DNA of 53,761 bases from Mesorhizobium sp. J18 (GCF_007829525.1 NZ_VLJP01000089.1:38055-91815); one strand, 5' to 3'; shown: positions 9,290-19,733, counted from the first letter of the stretch. Program-made: numbers and translations. Notes: generated by a model from the sequence alone, not told the origin.

Positions 9290-10050
9290 TGCCGCTCCTC
9301 GAGCAGGCCTGCTTCCGCCTTGCGTTCGCCCCGCAGAAGGGCCAGCGCCTCTGTCGGGTCGATCCGGCCGTCATAAAGCGCCCGTCCCGAGATTGCACCT
9401 TCAAGCTTGGCAGCATCCGGCATCGTCATGCGCACGATGTCGGCGATCGAGGCGAGACCGCCCGAGGCGATGACCGGTATGGAAACCGCATCGGCGAGCG
9501 CGATCGTGGATTCCCAGTTTATGCCCGAAAGCACCCCATCGCGGTCGATATCCGTATAGATGATCGCGGCGACACCTGCCCCCTCGAAGCGTTTGGCAAG
9601 CTCCGCCGCCGAAAGGTCGGAGGATTCCGCCCAGCCTTCGACCGCGACCTTGCCGCCCTTCGCGTCGATGCCGACCGCGACCCTGCCGGGAAACGCCTTG
9701 CAGGCGGCCCTGACGAGTTCGGGATCACGCACAGCGACCGTACCGAGAATGATGCGGGCAAGGCCTTTGCCGAGCCAGCCCTCGATATGTTCCATGGAAC
9801 GGATCCCGCCGCCGAGCTGCACCGGATTCTTCGTGGCTGAGAGAATGGCCTCAACAGCCTCCCCGTTTACGCTCGCGCCGGCAAAGGCACCGTTGAGATC
9901 GACCACATGCAGCCATTCGAAGCCCTGTTCCTCGAAGGCTTTCGCCTGCGCGGCCGGGTCTTCGTTATAGACAGTGGCGCTCGCCATCTCGCCCAGCTTC
10001 AGGCGCACGCACTGGCCGTCCTTCAGGTCGATGGCGGGGAAAAGGATCAC
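9286..10050 (-). CDS. hisA: Phosphoribosyl-formimino-AICAR ribotide isomerase
   Basis: Half-barrel homologue of HisF, 254 residues, which performs the Amadori rearrangement of ProFAR to PRFAR. N-terminus (V/M)[16 protein letters not shown] with catalytic Asp8, VQLGGGIR near 80, and [10 protein letters not shown] with the second catalytic Asp. I set the start at GTG 10050: it lies in a GTGA overlap with the preceding stop, has GAGG upstream and matches the family start. The frame extends upstream to 10140, but those residues would lie in the DUF1330 gene and look non-family. Confidence 0.95.
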   Translation of the reverse strand: MILFPAIDLKDGQCVRLKLGEMASATVYNEDPAAQAKAFEEQGFEWLHVVDLNGAFAGASVNGEAVEAILSATKNPVQLGGGIRSMEHIEGWLGKGLARIILGTVAVRDPELVRAACKAFPGRVAVGIDAKGGKVAVEGWAESSDLSAAELAKRFEGAGVAAIIYTDIDRDGVLSGINWESTIALADAVSIPVIASGGLASIADIVRMTMPDAAKLEGAISGRALYDGRIDPTEALALLRGERKAEAGLLEERQ

Positions 10051-10343
10051 GCCTCGTGTCCCTCGACGATCACGAATTTCGCCTCGGAAGCGGCAAGCCT
10101 GATTTTCAGGGCCTCCTGATATTCCGGCGAGCGGTAACATTCGAGCGCCTTTTCATAGCTCTCGAACTCCAGCACGACATGACGTGTGCCGACGGGCCCT
10201 TCCGGGTCGGTATGCCGCCCCCCTCTCACGAGGAATTTCGCGCCATATTTCTCGAAGGCGGCGGCATTCGCCTTGACATAGTCCTTATAGGTTTCGGGAT
10301 CGGTCACATCGACCATCGCGATCCAATAGCCCTTCTTGCTCAT
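10047..10343 (-). CDS. DUF1330 family protein within the his operon
   Basis: A 98-residue protein, [20 protein letters not shown]..., with the small ferredoxin-like (dimeric alpha/beta barrel) pattern of DUF1330 and the [16 protein letters not shown] segment typical of that family. Its function is unknown. It is wedged between hisH and hisA with an ATGA overlap at one end and a GTGA at the other, so it is co-translated with the histidine genes, which suggests but does not prove a link. A GTG at 10352 is an alternative start. Confidence 0.9.
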   Translation of the reverse strand: MSKKGYWIAMVDVTDPETYKDYVKANAAAFEKYGAKFLVRGGRHTDPEGPVGTRHVVLEFESYEKALECYRSPEYQEALKIRLAASEAKFVIVEGHEA

Positions 10344-10990
10344 GGCTTCCACCTCAGGAAATTGGTGATGAGGGCCAGACCGAGCGTCTGGCTCTTTTCG
10401 GGATGAAACTGCGTGCCAGCCAGATTGCCCCGCGCCACCACCGCGGTCACCGCTCCGCCGTAATCCGTAGTGGCAAGCACATCTACCGGCCTTTCGGCCT
10501 GGAGATGATAGGAATGCACGAAATAGGCATGCAGACCTCTCTCGCCCGTTGGAATGCCATCAAAAAGCGGATGGGGATGTTTCACGTGAATCGTGTTCCA
10601 GCCGATCTGCGGGATCTTCAAGGACGCGTCCGACGGCTGCATCTCCACCACGTCGCCCGCGATCCAGCCAAAGCCTTCGGTGACCGTCTTTTCCAGCCCG
10701 CGCGATGACATGAGCTGCATTCCGACACAAATGCCGAGAAAGGGGCGGGCCTTCTCGATCGCAACTTCCGCGATTGCCTCGACCATTCCGGGCACGGCAT
10801 CGAGTCCGGCGCGGCAATCAGCATAGGCGCCGACGCCCGGTAGGACAATGCGGTCGGCTGTCCGCACGCACTCGGCGTCGGCGGTCAGATCGATCTCGGC
10901 ACGGATGCCGGCCTCCCGGGCAGCGCGTTCGAATGCCTTGGTAGCCGAGCGAAGGTTACCCGAGCCGTAGTCGATGATGGCGACCCGCAT
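10340..10990 (-). CDS. hisH: Imidazole glycerol phosphate synthase, glutamine amidotransferase subunit
   Basis: Class I glutamine amidotransferase of 216 residues that supplies ammonia to HisF. The triad is visible: Cys88 in [10 protein letters not shown], and His196 and Glu198 in [25 protein letters not shown] is the standard N-terminus, which sets the start at 10990. Its start shares the A of the DUF2628 stop (TGATG). A near-parS palindrome at 10578-10593 falls inside this gene. Confidence 0.97.
   Translation of the reverse strand: MRVAIIDYGSGNLRSATKAFERAAREAGIRAEIDLTADAECVRTADRIVLPGVGAYADCRAGLDAVPGMVEAIAEVAIEKARPFLGICVGMQLMSSRGLEKTVTEGFGWIAGDVVEMQPSDASLKIPQIGWNTIHVKHPHPLFDGIPTGERGLHAYFVHSYHLQAERPVDVLATTDYGGAVTAVVARGNLAGTQFHPEKSQTLGLALITNFLRWKP
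10578..10593. other. parS-like site inside hisH (14/16)
   Basis: TGTTTCACGTGAATCG differs from the bacterial parS consensus TGTTTCACGTGAAACA at two positions. Read on the minus strand it is CGATTCACGTGAAACA, one base from the variant found twice upstream of mnmG. The core TTCACGTGAA is intact. It lies about 13.5 kb left of the candidate oriC, on the opposite side from the main parS group. ParB binding is an inference. Confidence 0.55.
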
Positions 10991-11478
10991 CAGCGCGTCC
11001 TTGGATAGTCGAACAGGCCCAGCGCCGGCCCGCCGGCAGGCCGGATCGCCCCTGGCAAGATCACAGATCGGGTGCTGACGGGCTCGGTGGGCCGGCCTTC
11101 CAGCTCTTCCATCCGTTCGTAGGCGTAGCGGGCTTCGGCGTCCTTCCATCCGCTCGCTTCCACCACGCCCCACATACGCCATCCTCGACGGCGAAGGGAC
11201 CAAAGCCTCAGCGTCGAAGCTTCCAGCCCTATCAGGAAGGACAGAAGCAGCGAAAAGGCCCAGGCTACATTCGAGACCGATTCGAAAGAACGAAGGCCAG
11301 CGAAAGCGACAATGACAATGAGGAGTGCCGCCGCCTCAATCCACATGCGGTGCCACAGGAACCAGAAGAAGGGGACCAGGAACGCGAGAAACGAAAAGCC
11401 GTCACGGACAAAGATCGTCGTTTCCGGCGCTTCGGATCTCCCGGTTCCAGTCCGCTCCATGACGACATAACTAGCCAT
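10990..11478 (-). CDS. DUF2628 family membrane protein in the his operon
   Basis: A 162-residue protein with a short polar N-terminus, then hydrophobic stretches at about 29-43, 47-60 and 70-86 ([26 protein letters not shown]... in outline), matching DUF2628, followed by a polar tail of about 70 residues. Probably an inner-membrane protein of unknown role. It sits between hisB and hisH with an 8-bp gap and a TGATG overlap, so it is part of the same transcript, an arrangement seen in other rhizobia. Confidence 0.88.
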   Translation of the reverse strand: MASYVVMERTGTGRSEAPETTIFVRDGFSFLAFLVPFFWFLWHRMWIEAAALLIVIVAFAGLRSFESVSNVAWAFSLLLSFLIGLEASTLRLWSLRRRGWRMWGVVEASGWKDAEARYAYERMEELEGRPTEPVSTRSVILPGAIRPAGGPALGLFDYPRTR

Positions 11479-11486
11479 CGAAAGGC

Positions 11487-12098
11487 CTATCCTTTCAGTG
11501 TGCCCTTGGTGGACGGTACGGCATCCGGCTGGCGCGGATCCACTTCCACCGCCTGGCGCAACACGCGCGCTACCGCCTTGAAGCAGGTCTCGGCTATGTG
11601 ATGGTTGTTGGCCCCGTAGAGATTGGCGACATGGAGCGTAATGCCGGCATTTTGCGCCAGCGCCTGAAAGAACTCCCGCACCAGTTCAGTGTCGAAGCTG
11701 CCGATCTTCGGCGAGGAGAATGCTACATTCCAGACGAGGAAGGGCCGGCCCGAAACGTCGACCGCGGCACGCGTCAGCGTTTCGTCCATGGCGAGATCCA
11801 GCGAGGCATATCGCATGATGCCGCGCCGGTCACCCAGGGCTTTCGCGATCGCCTGGCCGATGGCAATGCCGCAATCCTCCACCGTATGGTGATCATCGAT
11901 ATGAAGATCGCCCTTGGCCTTCAACGTGACGTCGATCAGGGAATGGCGGGAAAGCTGTTCCAGCATATGATCGAAGAAACCGACGCCGGTCCTGATGTCG
12001 AACCGACCGTTTCCGTCGAGATCGACGGAAACGGAAATCTCGGTCTCTTTCGTCTTGCGGCTGAAATCCGCCGAACGCCTTGTCTTGCCGGAAGCCAT
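11487..12098 (-). CDS. hisB: Imidazoleglycerol-phosphate dehydratase
   Basis: Removes water from IGP to form imidazole acetol-phosphate. The 203-residue monofunctional enzyme shows the manganese-binding signatures [15 protein letters not shown] at about 38-52, DDHHTVED at about 68-75 and GANNHHIAE near 164. It lacks the fused phosphatase domain of enterobacterial HisB. The ATG at 12098 follows AAGGA by 8 nt. First gene of the minus-strand his run, divergent from hslV. Confidence 0.97.
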   Translation of the reverse strand: MASGKTRRSADFSRKTKETEISVSVDLDGNGRFDIRTGVGFFDHMLEQLSRHSLIDVTLKAKGDLHIDDHHTVEDCGIAIGQAIAKALGDRRGIMRYASLDLAMDETLTRAAVDVSGRPFLVWNVAFSSPKIGSFDTELVREFFQALAQNAGITLHVANLYGANNHHIAETCFKAVARVLRQAVEVDPRQPDAVPSTKGTLKG

Positions 12099-12274
12099 GG
12101 CCTGTCCTTCTTGCCGGGCACGGAGCGGCTGCCTTCTACCAGCATGGCGGCTCGATTGCCAGTCGATTGCTGGCAAGGCCGCCACGGCATGGAAGCCTTT
12201 GCATTCCTTGACGTACCACATACATATGCCCGAGGAAGAGCGCCGCATGTCGGTGCGAAACGGAGTTTCTGCAT
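12099..12274. promoter_or_regulatory. Divergent hisB / hslV promoter spacer
   Basis: This 176-bp gap lies between divergent starts and must carry promoters for the his operon and the hslVU operon. I see no clear hairpin leader peptide for histidine attenuation and no convincing -35/-10 pair. Confidence 0.45.
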
Positions 12275-12820
12275 ATGAGCGATATTACCATGCACGCCAC
12301 GACCATCGTCACCGTCCGCAAGGGCGGCAAGGTCGTCATTGCCGGCGACGGGCAGGTCAGCATGGGCCAGACTATAATGAAGGGAAATGCACGCAAGGTG
12401 CGCCGCATCGGCAAGGGCAATGTAATTGCCGGCTTTGCGGGCGCGACAGCCGATGCCTTCACGCTTCTGGAGAGGCTCGAGGCCAAGCTGGAGCAATATC
12501 CCGACCAGCTGATGCGCGCCTGTGTCGAACTGGCCAAGGACTGGCGAACGGATCGCTACCTGCGACGCCTGGAGGCCATGATGCTGGTTGCCGACAAGAG
12601 CGTTTCCCTGGCGCTCACCGGCACCGGCGACGTGCTCGAGCCCGAACAGGGCGTGATGGCGATCGGTTCCGGCGGCAATTACGCGCTGGCGGCGGCCCGC
12701 GCCCTGATCGATACGGATATGGACGCCGAGGAGATCGCCCGCAGGGCGATGAAGATTGCTGCCGACATCTGCGTCTACACCAACGACAATGTCATCGTCG
12801 AAACCCTCGATGCCGAATGA
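12275..12820 (+). CDS. hslV: ATP-dependent protease proteolytic subunit HslV
   Basis: Proteasome-like N-terminal-threonine peptidase. The 181-residue precursor reads [16 protein letters not shown]; cleavage after Ala8 would expose the catalytic Thr. [12 protein letters not shown] and [17 protein letters not shown] are typical. Known: HslV dodecamers are capped by HslU hexamers (encoded 1.1 kb downstream). It begins a four-gene run hslV-GNAT-DUF2585-hslU that is conserved in rhizobia and splits the usual hslV-hslU pair. Confidence 0.97.
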   Translation: MSDITMHATTIVTVRKGGKVVIAGDGQVSMGQTIMKGNARKVRRIGKGNVIAGFAGATADAFTLLERLEAKLEQYPDQLMRACVELAKDWRTDRYLRRLEAMMLVADKSVSLALTGTGDVLEPEQGVMAIGSGGNYALAAARALIDTDMDAEEIARRAMKIAADICVYTNDNVIVETLDAE

Positions 12821-13319
12821 CTTGCCCTCGATCGGCTTCGAGCCGGTGCGGCATGATCATCTGCCTATGCTGCATTCCTGGCTGAAGAAACCCCATGTGA
12901 GGCAATGGTGGGGCGAACCCGATCAGGAGATTAGACTGATCCGCGAAGGTCTGGAAACGGGCGAGGTCGATGCGTTTATCATTCGGGTCGACAGCAGGCC
13001 GATCGGCTATATCCAGAGCTGGTGGCCCACTGAATATGAAGAAGAGGCTTGGACGAGGGACCTTTCGCCCGACACGCCCGGCATCGACATCTTCATCGGG
13101 GAATCCGAAATGATCGGAAATGGCCTTGCCGCGCCCATCGTCCGGGCCTTCGGACGGCGGCTTTTCGAAAACGGTGCCCCGCGCATCGTCATCGATCCCG
13201 ATGCGCGAAACGGACGTGCCGTCCGCGCTTATGCCAAAGCTGGATTCACCGTCTATCGCGAGTTGGAGGAGCCCGACGGCAAAACCCTCCTGATGGAAAA
13301 ATTCCCGGATCCCAATTGA
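12810..13319 (+). CDS. GNAT-family N-acetyltransferase (AacC4-like)
   Basis: This 169-residue protein resembles the aminoglycoside 6'-N-acetyltransferase-like branch of GNAT proteins: an N-terminal [17 protein letters not shown] segment, [24 protein letters not shown] at about 91-98 and a C-terminal [20 protein letters not shown] acetyl-CoA-binding part. The substrate is unknown; position in the hslVU operon argues for a housekeeping acetylation rather than antibiotic resistance. The start ATG at 12810 overlaps hslV by 11 bp. Confidence 0.88.
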   Translation: MPNDLPSIGFEPVRHDHLPMLHSWLKKPHVRQWWGEPDQEIRLIREGLETGEVDAFIIRVDSRPIGYIQSWWPTEYEEEAWTRDLSPDTPGIDIFIGESEMIGNGLAAPIVRAFGRRLFENGAPRIVIDPDARNGRAVRAYAKAGFTVYRELEEPDGKTLLMEKFPDPN

Positions 13320-13904
13320 ATGAGAGGGCTGGGGATCACAGGCTTTTCCTGGGGTACAGGCCTCCTTGTCGCGGCCGTCGTCATCATTGCCCAGGCTCTT
13401 ATTCTCTATGTCTTTGGAAGAACGCCTATCTGCGAATGCGGCACCGTGAAATTCTGGCATGGGATCGTGCAGAGCTCGGAAAATTCGCAGCATCTTTCAG
13501 ACTGGTACACCTTCTCCCATCTCATTCATGGTTTCCTTTTCTATCTGCTTTTCTGGTTCCTGGCGCCGAACAGCTCGCCCGGGTTCCGGCTTGTGCTGGC
13601 GGTCGGCCTCGAAACGGCATGGGAGATCGTGGAGAATACCGACTTCATCATCAACCGTTATCGCGAAGGTACGATTTCGCTCGACTATTATGGCGACAGC
13701 ATCGTCAATTCGGTCGCGGACACGCTGGCCGCCGTTGTAGGGTTTGTGATGGCTGCACGGCTACCTATATGGTTCGTGGTGGCGCTCGCGCTTGTCCTGG
13801 AAGTCGCTGTAGGCTTCGTCATTCGCGATAATCTGACTCTGAACGTAATCATGCTGCTGCATCCGTTCGAACTCATACGGCAGTGGCAAACCGGATTTAT
13901 ATGA
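13320..13904 (+). CDS. DUF2585 family integral membrane protein
   Basis: A 194-residue protein with about five membrane segments (near 12-31, 67-83, 88-98, 127-143 and 149-166) and two cysteines in [14 protein letters not shown] at about 35-48. Acidic and histidine residues in [12 protein letters not shown] and [12 protein letters not shown] stand out as possible active or metal sites. The family's function is unknown. Its ATG directly follows the GNAT stop and it ends just before hslU. Confidence 0.88.
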   Translation: MRGLGITGFSWGTGLLVAAVVIIAQALILYVFGRTPICECGTVKFWHGIVQSSENSQHLSDWYTFSHLIHGFLFYLLFWFLAPNSSPGFRLVLAVGLETAWEIVENTDFIINRYREGTISLDYYGDSIVNSVADTLAAVVGFVMAARLPIWFVVALALVLEVAVGFVIRDNLTLNVIMLLHPFELIRQWQTGFI

Positions 13905-13906
13905 CC

Positions 13907-15217
<1,311 letters not shown>

Positions 15218-15225
15218 CGGCAAAG

Positions 15226-15267
15226 GCCGGTGCGGGATTGCCACAGCCGCATTGTTTCCGCACCGGC
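15226..15267 (+). terminator. Possible terminator or hairpin after hslU
   Basis: GCCGGTGCGG at 15226-15235 is perfectly complementary to CCGCACCGGC at 15258-15267, with a 22-nt loop, starting 9 bp after the hslU stop. No U-run follows, so termination is only a guess; it may instead protect the 3' end of the hslVU mRNA. Confidence 0.4.
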
Positions 15268-15343
15268 GCCCTTGGAGGCCCCTCGACTTCAAGGGGTCTA
15301 TTTCCTAGTTTGCGCCGTTAACGAATCGCGGCGTCAACCTCCC

Positions 15344-16309
15344 ATGCTCCTGCGACTGGCACTCTTTCTAGGCTTGTTCCTGGCGCCGGCCCTGCCGACG
15401 CAGGCTGCGCAGCTCGTGCCGCCAGGTAACCGCAATGTCGAACAGCCCCCGGTTCCGGGAGCATCCGCGCGCCGTACCGCGGCGGGCAAGAGCAGCTACG
15501 AAGCGAAGTACCGGAAAGTCTATCAGCTTCTGCGCAACGACCCGGCTCTTATCCGCAAAATCCGAAGCATCTCGGCCCGGTATGGGATAGAACCCATTCA
15601 CATGGTCGGCGCGATAGTCGGCGAGCATACCTATAATGTGGACGCCTATGACCGCCTGCAGACCTATTATGTGAAGGCGGTTGCCTATCTCAAAAACAGC
15701 TTCGCCTTTTCACATCAGGGCGAGACGATCGGAGATTTCATCCAGCGCGCTCAATTCAAGGAATGTCTCGTCCACAAGGACAGCTACGATCTGTGGTCCT
15801 GCCGCGAACAGGTTTGGGACGAACATTTCCGCGGCAAACGTGTCGACGGCAAAAAATTCCCTAACGACCGCTTCAGCGCCGTGTTCTTCCAACCCCTCTA
15901 TGCCGGACAGACCTTCGGGCTCGGTCAGCTCAATCCACTGACAGCCTTGCAGATGACGGATCTCGTGCATCGGGTTTCGGGCTATCCGAAGCTCGATTTC
16001 AACGATCCCCAGGAGGTATACCGCACCATCATGGATCCGGACGTGACGCTGGCTTATGTCGCGGCAGTCTTGAAGAAATCCATGGATGCCTATCGCACGA
16101 TCGCGGGCTTCGACATCTCCAGGAATCCGGGCATCACCGCGACGCTCTACAATCTCGGCAATCCGGAAGCGCGGGCTGCCGCTCTTGCCGCCGAAAACCG
16201 CATACGCCGCAACCAGGGCAAAGAGGCAAGGCTGCCGCAGGAAAATTACTATGGCTGGCTTGTGAACGACAAGCTCGATGAGCTGATGGCGCTTTTCCAG
16301 GATTCCTGA
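15344..16309 (+). CDS. Secreted DUF1402 family protein
   Basis: Starts with the signal peptide MLLRLALFLGLFLAPALPTQA, so the 321-residue product is exported. The mature part has RKVYQLLRNDPALIRKIRSIS, EPIHMVGAIVGEHTYNVDAYD and GQTFGLGQLNPLTALQMTD. The GAIVGEH and GLGQLNP pieces recall the catalytic glutamate and substrate segment of lysozyme-like transglycosylases, so a murein-active role is plausible. I recognise DUF1402 but know no proven function. Start 15344 was chosen for its signal peptide; the open frame reaches back to 15230. Confidence 0.88.
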   Translation: MLLRLALFLGLFLAPALPTQAAQLVPPGNRNVEQPPVPGASARRTAAGKSSYEAKYRKVYQLLRNDPALIRKIRSISARYGIEPIHMVGAIVGEHTYNVDAYDRLQTYYVKAVAYLKNSFAFSHQGETIGDFIQRAQFKECLVHKDSYDLWSCREQVWDEHFRGKRVDGKKFPNDRFSAVFFQPLYAGQTFGLGQLNPLTALQMTDLVHRVSGYPKLDFNDPQEVYRTIMDPDVTLAYVAAVLKKSMDAYRTIAGFDISRNPGITATLYNLGNPEARAAALAAENRIRRNQGKEARLPQENYYGWLVNDKLDELMALFQDS

Positions 16310-16681
16310 TCAGCGCTCGCTTCTCTGAATAAGCGCCTGCAGATGCGCCAGCAGCATCTCGATCTCACTGAGACTCAGCTTTCTTATGTGAAGCGCCAGG
16401 AGATTGGCGAGCTCGGTCGCCTGCGGAGGCAGCCCCGCCGTATCCACCACCACTCGCGGATTGGAGGTCTCCGCCAGACGCTGTAATTCCTCGGCATCGT
16501 CCCAGATCACGTTGAAGTAACCGATGATCTTTTGGATCATGCTCCAGCTCGGCGGGCTGCGATGCCCGTGTTCGAGCGCAGAAAGATAGGCGGGGCTGAC
16601 ATTGAGCGCCTTGGCCATTTCCTTCTGCGAAATGCCCCTTTCCTGGCGCATTTTCCGCAGTTTCTCACCGAAGGGTGTCAT
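16310..16681 (-). CDS. XRE-family helix-turn-helix transcriptional regulator
   Basis: A 123-residue cytoplasmic protein with a Cro/C1-type HTH at about 5-60 (GEKLRKMRQERGISQKEMAKALNVSPAYLSALEHGHRSPP in outline), then a leucine-rich C-terminal part (LANLLALHIRKLSLSEIEMLLAHLQALI, possible dimer helix). It overlaps the Smr gene by 4 bp and abuts the DUF1402 stop tail-to-tail with no gap. Its targets are unknown; linkage to Smr and mltA is conserved in rhizobia. Confidence 0.92.
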   Translation of the reverse strand: MTPFGEKLRKMRQERGISQKEMAKALNVSPAYLSALEHGHRSPPSWSMIQKIIGYFNVIWDDAEELQRLAETSNPRVVVDTAGLPPQATELANLLALHIRKLSLSEIEMLLAHLQALIQRSER

Positions 16682-17220
16682 GCCTTCTTTCTCGCTCGAC
16701 GAAGGCGGACATAGATGGCTCCATCGCCGCCGTGATGCCGCGATGCCCGATCGAAACCGCCGACGATTTCCCGGAAACCTGCCGTAGCGAGCCAGACCGG
16801 GACCAGGCGTCGCAATATGCCGTCCCCACCTGCGGAACTCCCCTTGCCGGTTATCACGAGCACGTAACGCAAGCCTGCCGCATGCGCTCTGTGAAGAAAG
16901 GAAAGGAGCAAATTGTAAGCTTCGGCCTGTGTCAGTCCATGAAGATCAACGGTTGCACCGATCTGCAGCCTGCCTTTGGCCAGCTTGTCTTTCGTCGGTC
17001 TGTCGAGATGTTTCGGGTCTGCCATGGATTTCGGGCCTGCCGGAGGATTCCCGGCTGTGGCACCCTGGATTTTGGAAGGCATTTTTTCCTCCAAAACCGG
17101 CCGCACCGGCTCTGGAACCTGCTCGAGCACCTTGTCCTTCAAAGGCTTTACCGTACTCGCGACCCGATTCCAGAGAATTCGGTCCTCCGCACTCAGACGA
17201 TTGGGGTTGTGCCGGGTCAT
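16678..17220 (-). CDS. Smr/MutS2 C-terminal domain protein
   Basis: The 180-residue protein has a poorly structured charged and proline-rich first half and a C-terminal Smr domain from about 90, with DLHGLTQAEAYNLL and the VITGKGSSAGGDGILRR loop. Known: stand-alone Smr proteins are often nucleases; E. coli SmrB cleaves mRNA between collided ribosomes. The DLHG histidine and GKG motifs needed for this are present. It overlaps mltA and the XRE gene by 4 bp on each side. Confidence 0.93.
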   Translation of the reverse strand: MTRHNPNRLSAEDRILWNRVASTVKPLKDKVLEQVPEPVRPVLEEKMPSKIQGATAGNPPAGPKSMADPKHLDRPTKDKLAKGRLQIGATVDLHGLTQAEAYNLLLSFLHRAHAAGLRYVLVITGKGSSAGGDGILRRLVPVWLATAGFREIVGGFDRASRHHGGDGAIYVRLRRARKKA

Positions 17221-18359
17221 ATGCGGCCCCCTACAAGCGCTTTCGGCAGAAGCGCGTAGAAATCCGCCGGATGACGGACCGTTCCGGCGATTTCGCCAGC
17301 CTCCGCGCCGCAGCCGGCGAAGATGTCGCCGCGGGCCGGGCCGGTGATCGCCGAACCGGTATCCTGTGCGATCATGAGCCTGCGGAAAGGGCGGTTTTCG
17401 AAAGCGATCAACGAGGGTGCGTCGACGAAGAACGGCGTCCCAAAGGTGTGCAGCAGCCTGTCGACCGCCAGAGAACGTCCGGGCTCGAGTTGCACCTTGG
17501 CTGCCGCGATCGGCCCAAGCCGGGGTTCACCCACAGATGTTTCACGAAAGAAGATGAAGGAGCGGTTCTTCCAGAGGATCTCGTCTATGCGGCCGGGATT
17601 GCTGCGGAACCAGCGCCGGATTTCCTGCATCGTGACGGCTTCTTCGGGGATTTCCCCCAATCCGACGAGAATCCTGCCCGGACCGGTGAATGGATGACCT
17701 GATTTCGCCGCATAGGTCACGCGCGCAACCGTACCGTCTGTCAGTCTCAGTTTCGCAGCACCCTGTACATGAATGAAGAAAGCATCCACCTTGTCGGCAA
17801 GCCATGCGATCTCCAGGCCAAGCCCGGCGAGCACTCCGGTCTCGATGGCCCTTCGATCGTGATATTCCGAGATGCCGTCAGAACCCTGCATCCCGAACGC
17901 GAAATAAGGATCCATGCCCGCCGGCCGGTTTAATTCGTCGAGATCGATCAGATCCGCCGGCCTGCCATAGAGCGGCACGGTGAATTTTTCCGTCCGCTGC
18001 CGCGCGGCCTCGATCTCCGGCTCGTAGTAGCTGGTCACGAAACCCGAACCCTTCTCGGCGGGCCGTATCTTGCACGGAGCGAAATGCCGTTCGAAGAACG
18101 CACGCGCCAACTCCTCATCCGCGTCGGCATGTGACAGGGCGTCGGCACAGGCTTCGGCAAAACTCTCGTTTAAAACCCCGAGGCTGCCGGTACGGTAAGG
18201 TTTGGAACGGACATGGCTGGCTGAACGCCGGAAGGCCGCGAAGGCGCGGGAGACCTCGTCCTCGCGCCATCCGGGAAGGTCCTCGAAGGAAAGCGGATGG
18301 AAAACCGGAGAGAGATCCGTCGCCACTTTCGGCGAAATCCGGGTCCCTGTGCCATCCAC
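17217..18359 (-). CDS. mltA: Membrane-bound lytic murein transglycosylase A family protein
   Basis: A 380-residue protein with the MltA barrel (GFVTSYYEPEIEAAR at about 98-112, GYVQGAAKLRL-like FIHVQGAAKLRLTDG near 194) and the C-terminal 3D domain DTGSAITGPARGDIFAGCG, where the second Asp is the likely acid. Known: MltA cleaves peptidoglycan to 1,6-anhydro-MurNAc ends. Odd: no signal peptide or lipobox is visible at the start, and there is little room upstream because the Tim44-like gene ends 6 bp before. Either export is unusual or translation starts differently. Confidence 0.93.
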   Translation of the reverse strand: MDGTGTRISPKVATDLSPVFHPLSFEDLPGWREDEVSRAFAAFRRSASHVRSKPYRTGSLGVLNESFAEACADALSHADADEELARAFFERHFAPCKIRPAEKGSGFVTSYYEPEIEAARQRTEKFTVPLYGRPADLIDLDELNRPAGMDPYFAFGMQGSDGISEYHDRRAIETGVLAGLGLEIAWLADKVDAFFIHVQGAAKLRLTDGTVARVTYAAKSGHPFTGPGRILVGLGEIPEEAVTMQEIRRWFRSNPGRIDEILWKNRSFIFFRETSVGEPRLGPIAAAKVQLEPGRSLAVDRLLHTFGTPFFVDAPSLIAFENRPFRRLMIAQDTGSAITGPARGDIFAGCGAEAGEIAGTVRHPADFYALLPKALVGGRI

Positions 18360-18365
18360 GGGATG

Positions 18366-19070
18366 CTATTCCTCGGCTTCGGTCGCCACAAGCTTCCAGT
18401 TGGGATCACGCGCGCGGGTATCGCGGGCAAATGTCCAGACGTCCTTGACCTCTGCTACCGTTTCCGGATCGCCGTCAATGATCGTACCCGAACCGTCCCT
18501 GGTCGCGGAAATCAGCTCGCTGACGACGCGCAGCGTAATATGCGCCTCCGAGCCCTTCATTTCAGCCGATACGAACTCGACCTTGTCGATGCCTACAAAA
18601 GAGGATTCGATCTTCTCAGACCTGTTCTCGCGTTCCGAAATGGCTGCCACGAAACCGTCATACACCTCTCGCGATAGAAGATTCTTCAAGGTGCGGCGAT
18701 CGCCGTCGGCGAAAGCCATCACGATCATCTCATAGGCCAGCTTCGCGCCATCGATGAAGGTCTTGGGATCGAATGACGGATCGGCATTCTTGATCGCCCG
18801 GAGACCCTTGTTGAGCTCGGTGCCTGGCTTGGCGACGGCATCAATGGCCGCATAAGAATCCGCGGCCTCTTCGGCTTCCTTGCGCCGGGGCAGGGATACG
18901 ACGTTCTCCGGCTTCGACATATCTTTCTTGGCCGACGTCCGTGCGGCGGTATAAGGGTCGAAAGGCGGCCGTTCCTTCCCGGTACGCCGCCCGAGGACAT
19001 TGCGCAGCTGGAAGAAGATCACGATTGCCGCGACCAGAAAGAAGATCGTGCCGAAATCGAAGAGTTCCAT
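18366..19070 (-). CDS. Tim44/TimA-like inner-membrane protein
   Basis: Protein of 234 residues: a single N-terminal membrane helix (LFDFGTIFFLVAAIVIFFQL, about 3-22), a charged linker (about 25-80), then a Tim44-like domain from about 90 (NADPSFDPKTFIDGAKLAYEMI, DGDRRTLKNLLS, WTFARDTRARDPNWKLVATEAEE). Known: bacterial homologues of mitochondrial Tim44 (TimA in Caulobacter) are inner-membrane proteins with a cytoplasmic NTF2-like domain. The ATG at 19070 was chosen because the helix starts there. It leads the minus-strand run Tim44-mltA-Smr-XRE. Confidence 0.92.
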   Translation of the reverse strand: MELFDFGTIFFLVAAIVIFFQLRNVLGRRTGKERPPFDPYTAARTSAKKDMSKPENVVSLPRRKEAEEAADSYAAIDAVAKPGTELNKGLRAIKNADPSFDPKTFIDGAKLAYEMIVMAFADGDRRTLKNLLSREVYDGFVAAISERENRSEKIESSFVGIDKVEFVSAEMKGSEAHITLRVVSELISATRDGSGTIIDGDPETVAEVKDVWTFARDTRARDPNWKLVATEAEE

Positions 19071-19244
19071 GTGAGCCAGTTTACCCTTTAGCGCCCGGAC
19101 ATGCAGCATGTCCGCCGCAACCCTTCCAGCCTATCCCATATAGATCGCATACAGCGATCATTCAAATCAAAGCCGCGCCTTCCTATCTGTAGCAAATCGC
19201 CGCCATAAGTGTTCAAAACCCGCCTCAAGGTAAAAGATATCGTC

Positions 19245-19733
19245 GTGAGATCCCTAATTCCGCTGCTGCTGCTTTCGATCCCCATCCTGGAAATTGCGGT
19301 TTTCATTCTTGTCGGCAGCAAGATCGGCGTTCTGTCCACTCTGGTCCTGATCTTCGCCACCACGTTGCTCGGCGCGGTTCTTTTGCGCGTGCAGGGCTTC
19401 GGCGTCATAAAACGCATCCGGCGGATCCTGGATGAAGGGCACGTGCCTGCAAAGGAACTCGTCCATGGAAGCATGATATTCTTGGCCGGGATATTGCTTT
19501 TCATGCCAGGCTTCATAACCGACGCGATCGGCCTTCTTCTCTTCATACCTGCCGCGCGTGAATTCGGCTGGTCGCTCCTGCGCAACCGGATCGTAATCCT
19601 GACGCCGGGCCATGGCAGCACGGGCCCTGCCGGCCGCGGCGCCTCGCGGGGACGGACAATCGATCTCGCTACCGACGAATATTCCGAAAACCCGAACTCC
19701 GACTCGCCCTGGCGCAGGATCGAACGCGACTGA
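19245..19733 (+). CDS. fxsA: FxsA family membrane protein
   Basis: A 162-residue protein with RSLIPLLLLSIPILEIAVFILVGSKIG at the N-terminus, further membrane segments at about 32-48 and 70-100 (GSMIFLAGILLFMPGFITDAIG in outline) and a polar tail. Known: E. coli FxsA is an inner-membrane protein that when overproduced reduces phage F exclusion. I chose the GTG at 19245 because family members begin right before this first helix; a GTG at 19209 adds 12 residues. It is divergent from the Tim44-like gene. Confidence 0.9.
   Translation: MRSLIPLLLLSIPILEIAVFILVGSKIGVLSTLVLIFATTLLGAVLLRVQGFGVIKRIRRILDEGHVPAKELVHGSMIFLAGILLFMPGFITDAIGLLLFIPAAREFGWSLLRNRIVILTPGHGSTGPAGRGASRGRTIDLATDEYSENPNSDSPWRRIERD

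Noticed and set aside
12810-13319. Aminoglycoside resistance gene
   Set aside because: The protein resembles the AacC4-like GNAT branch, but it sits inside a core protease operon and nothing shows that it acts on antibiotics.
17538-17546. parS half-site TGTTTCACG in mltA
   Set aside because: The right half is not present (continues AAAG), so ParB would not be expected to bind.
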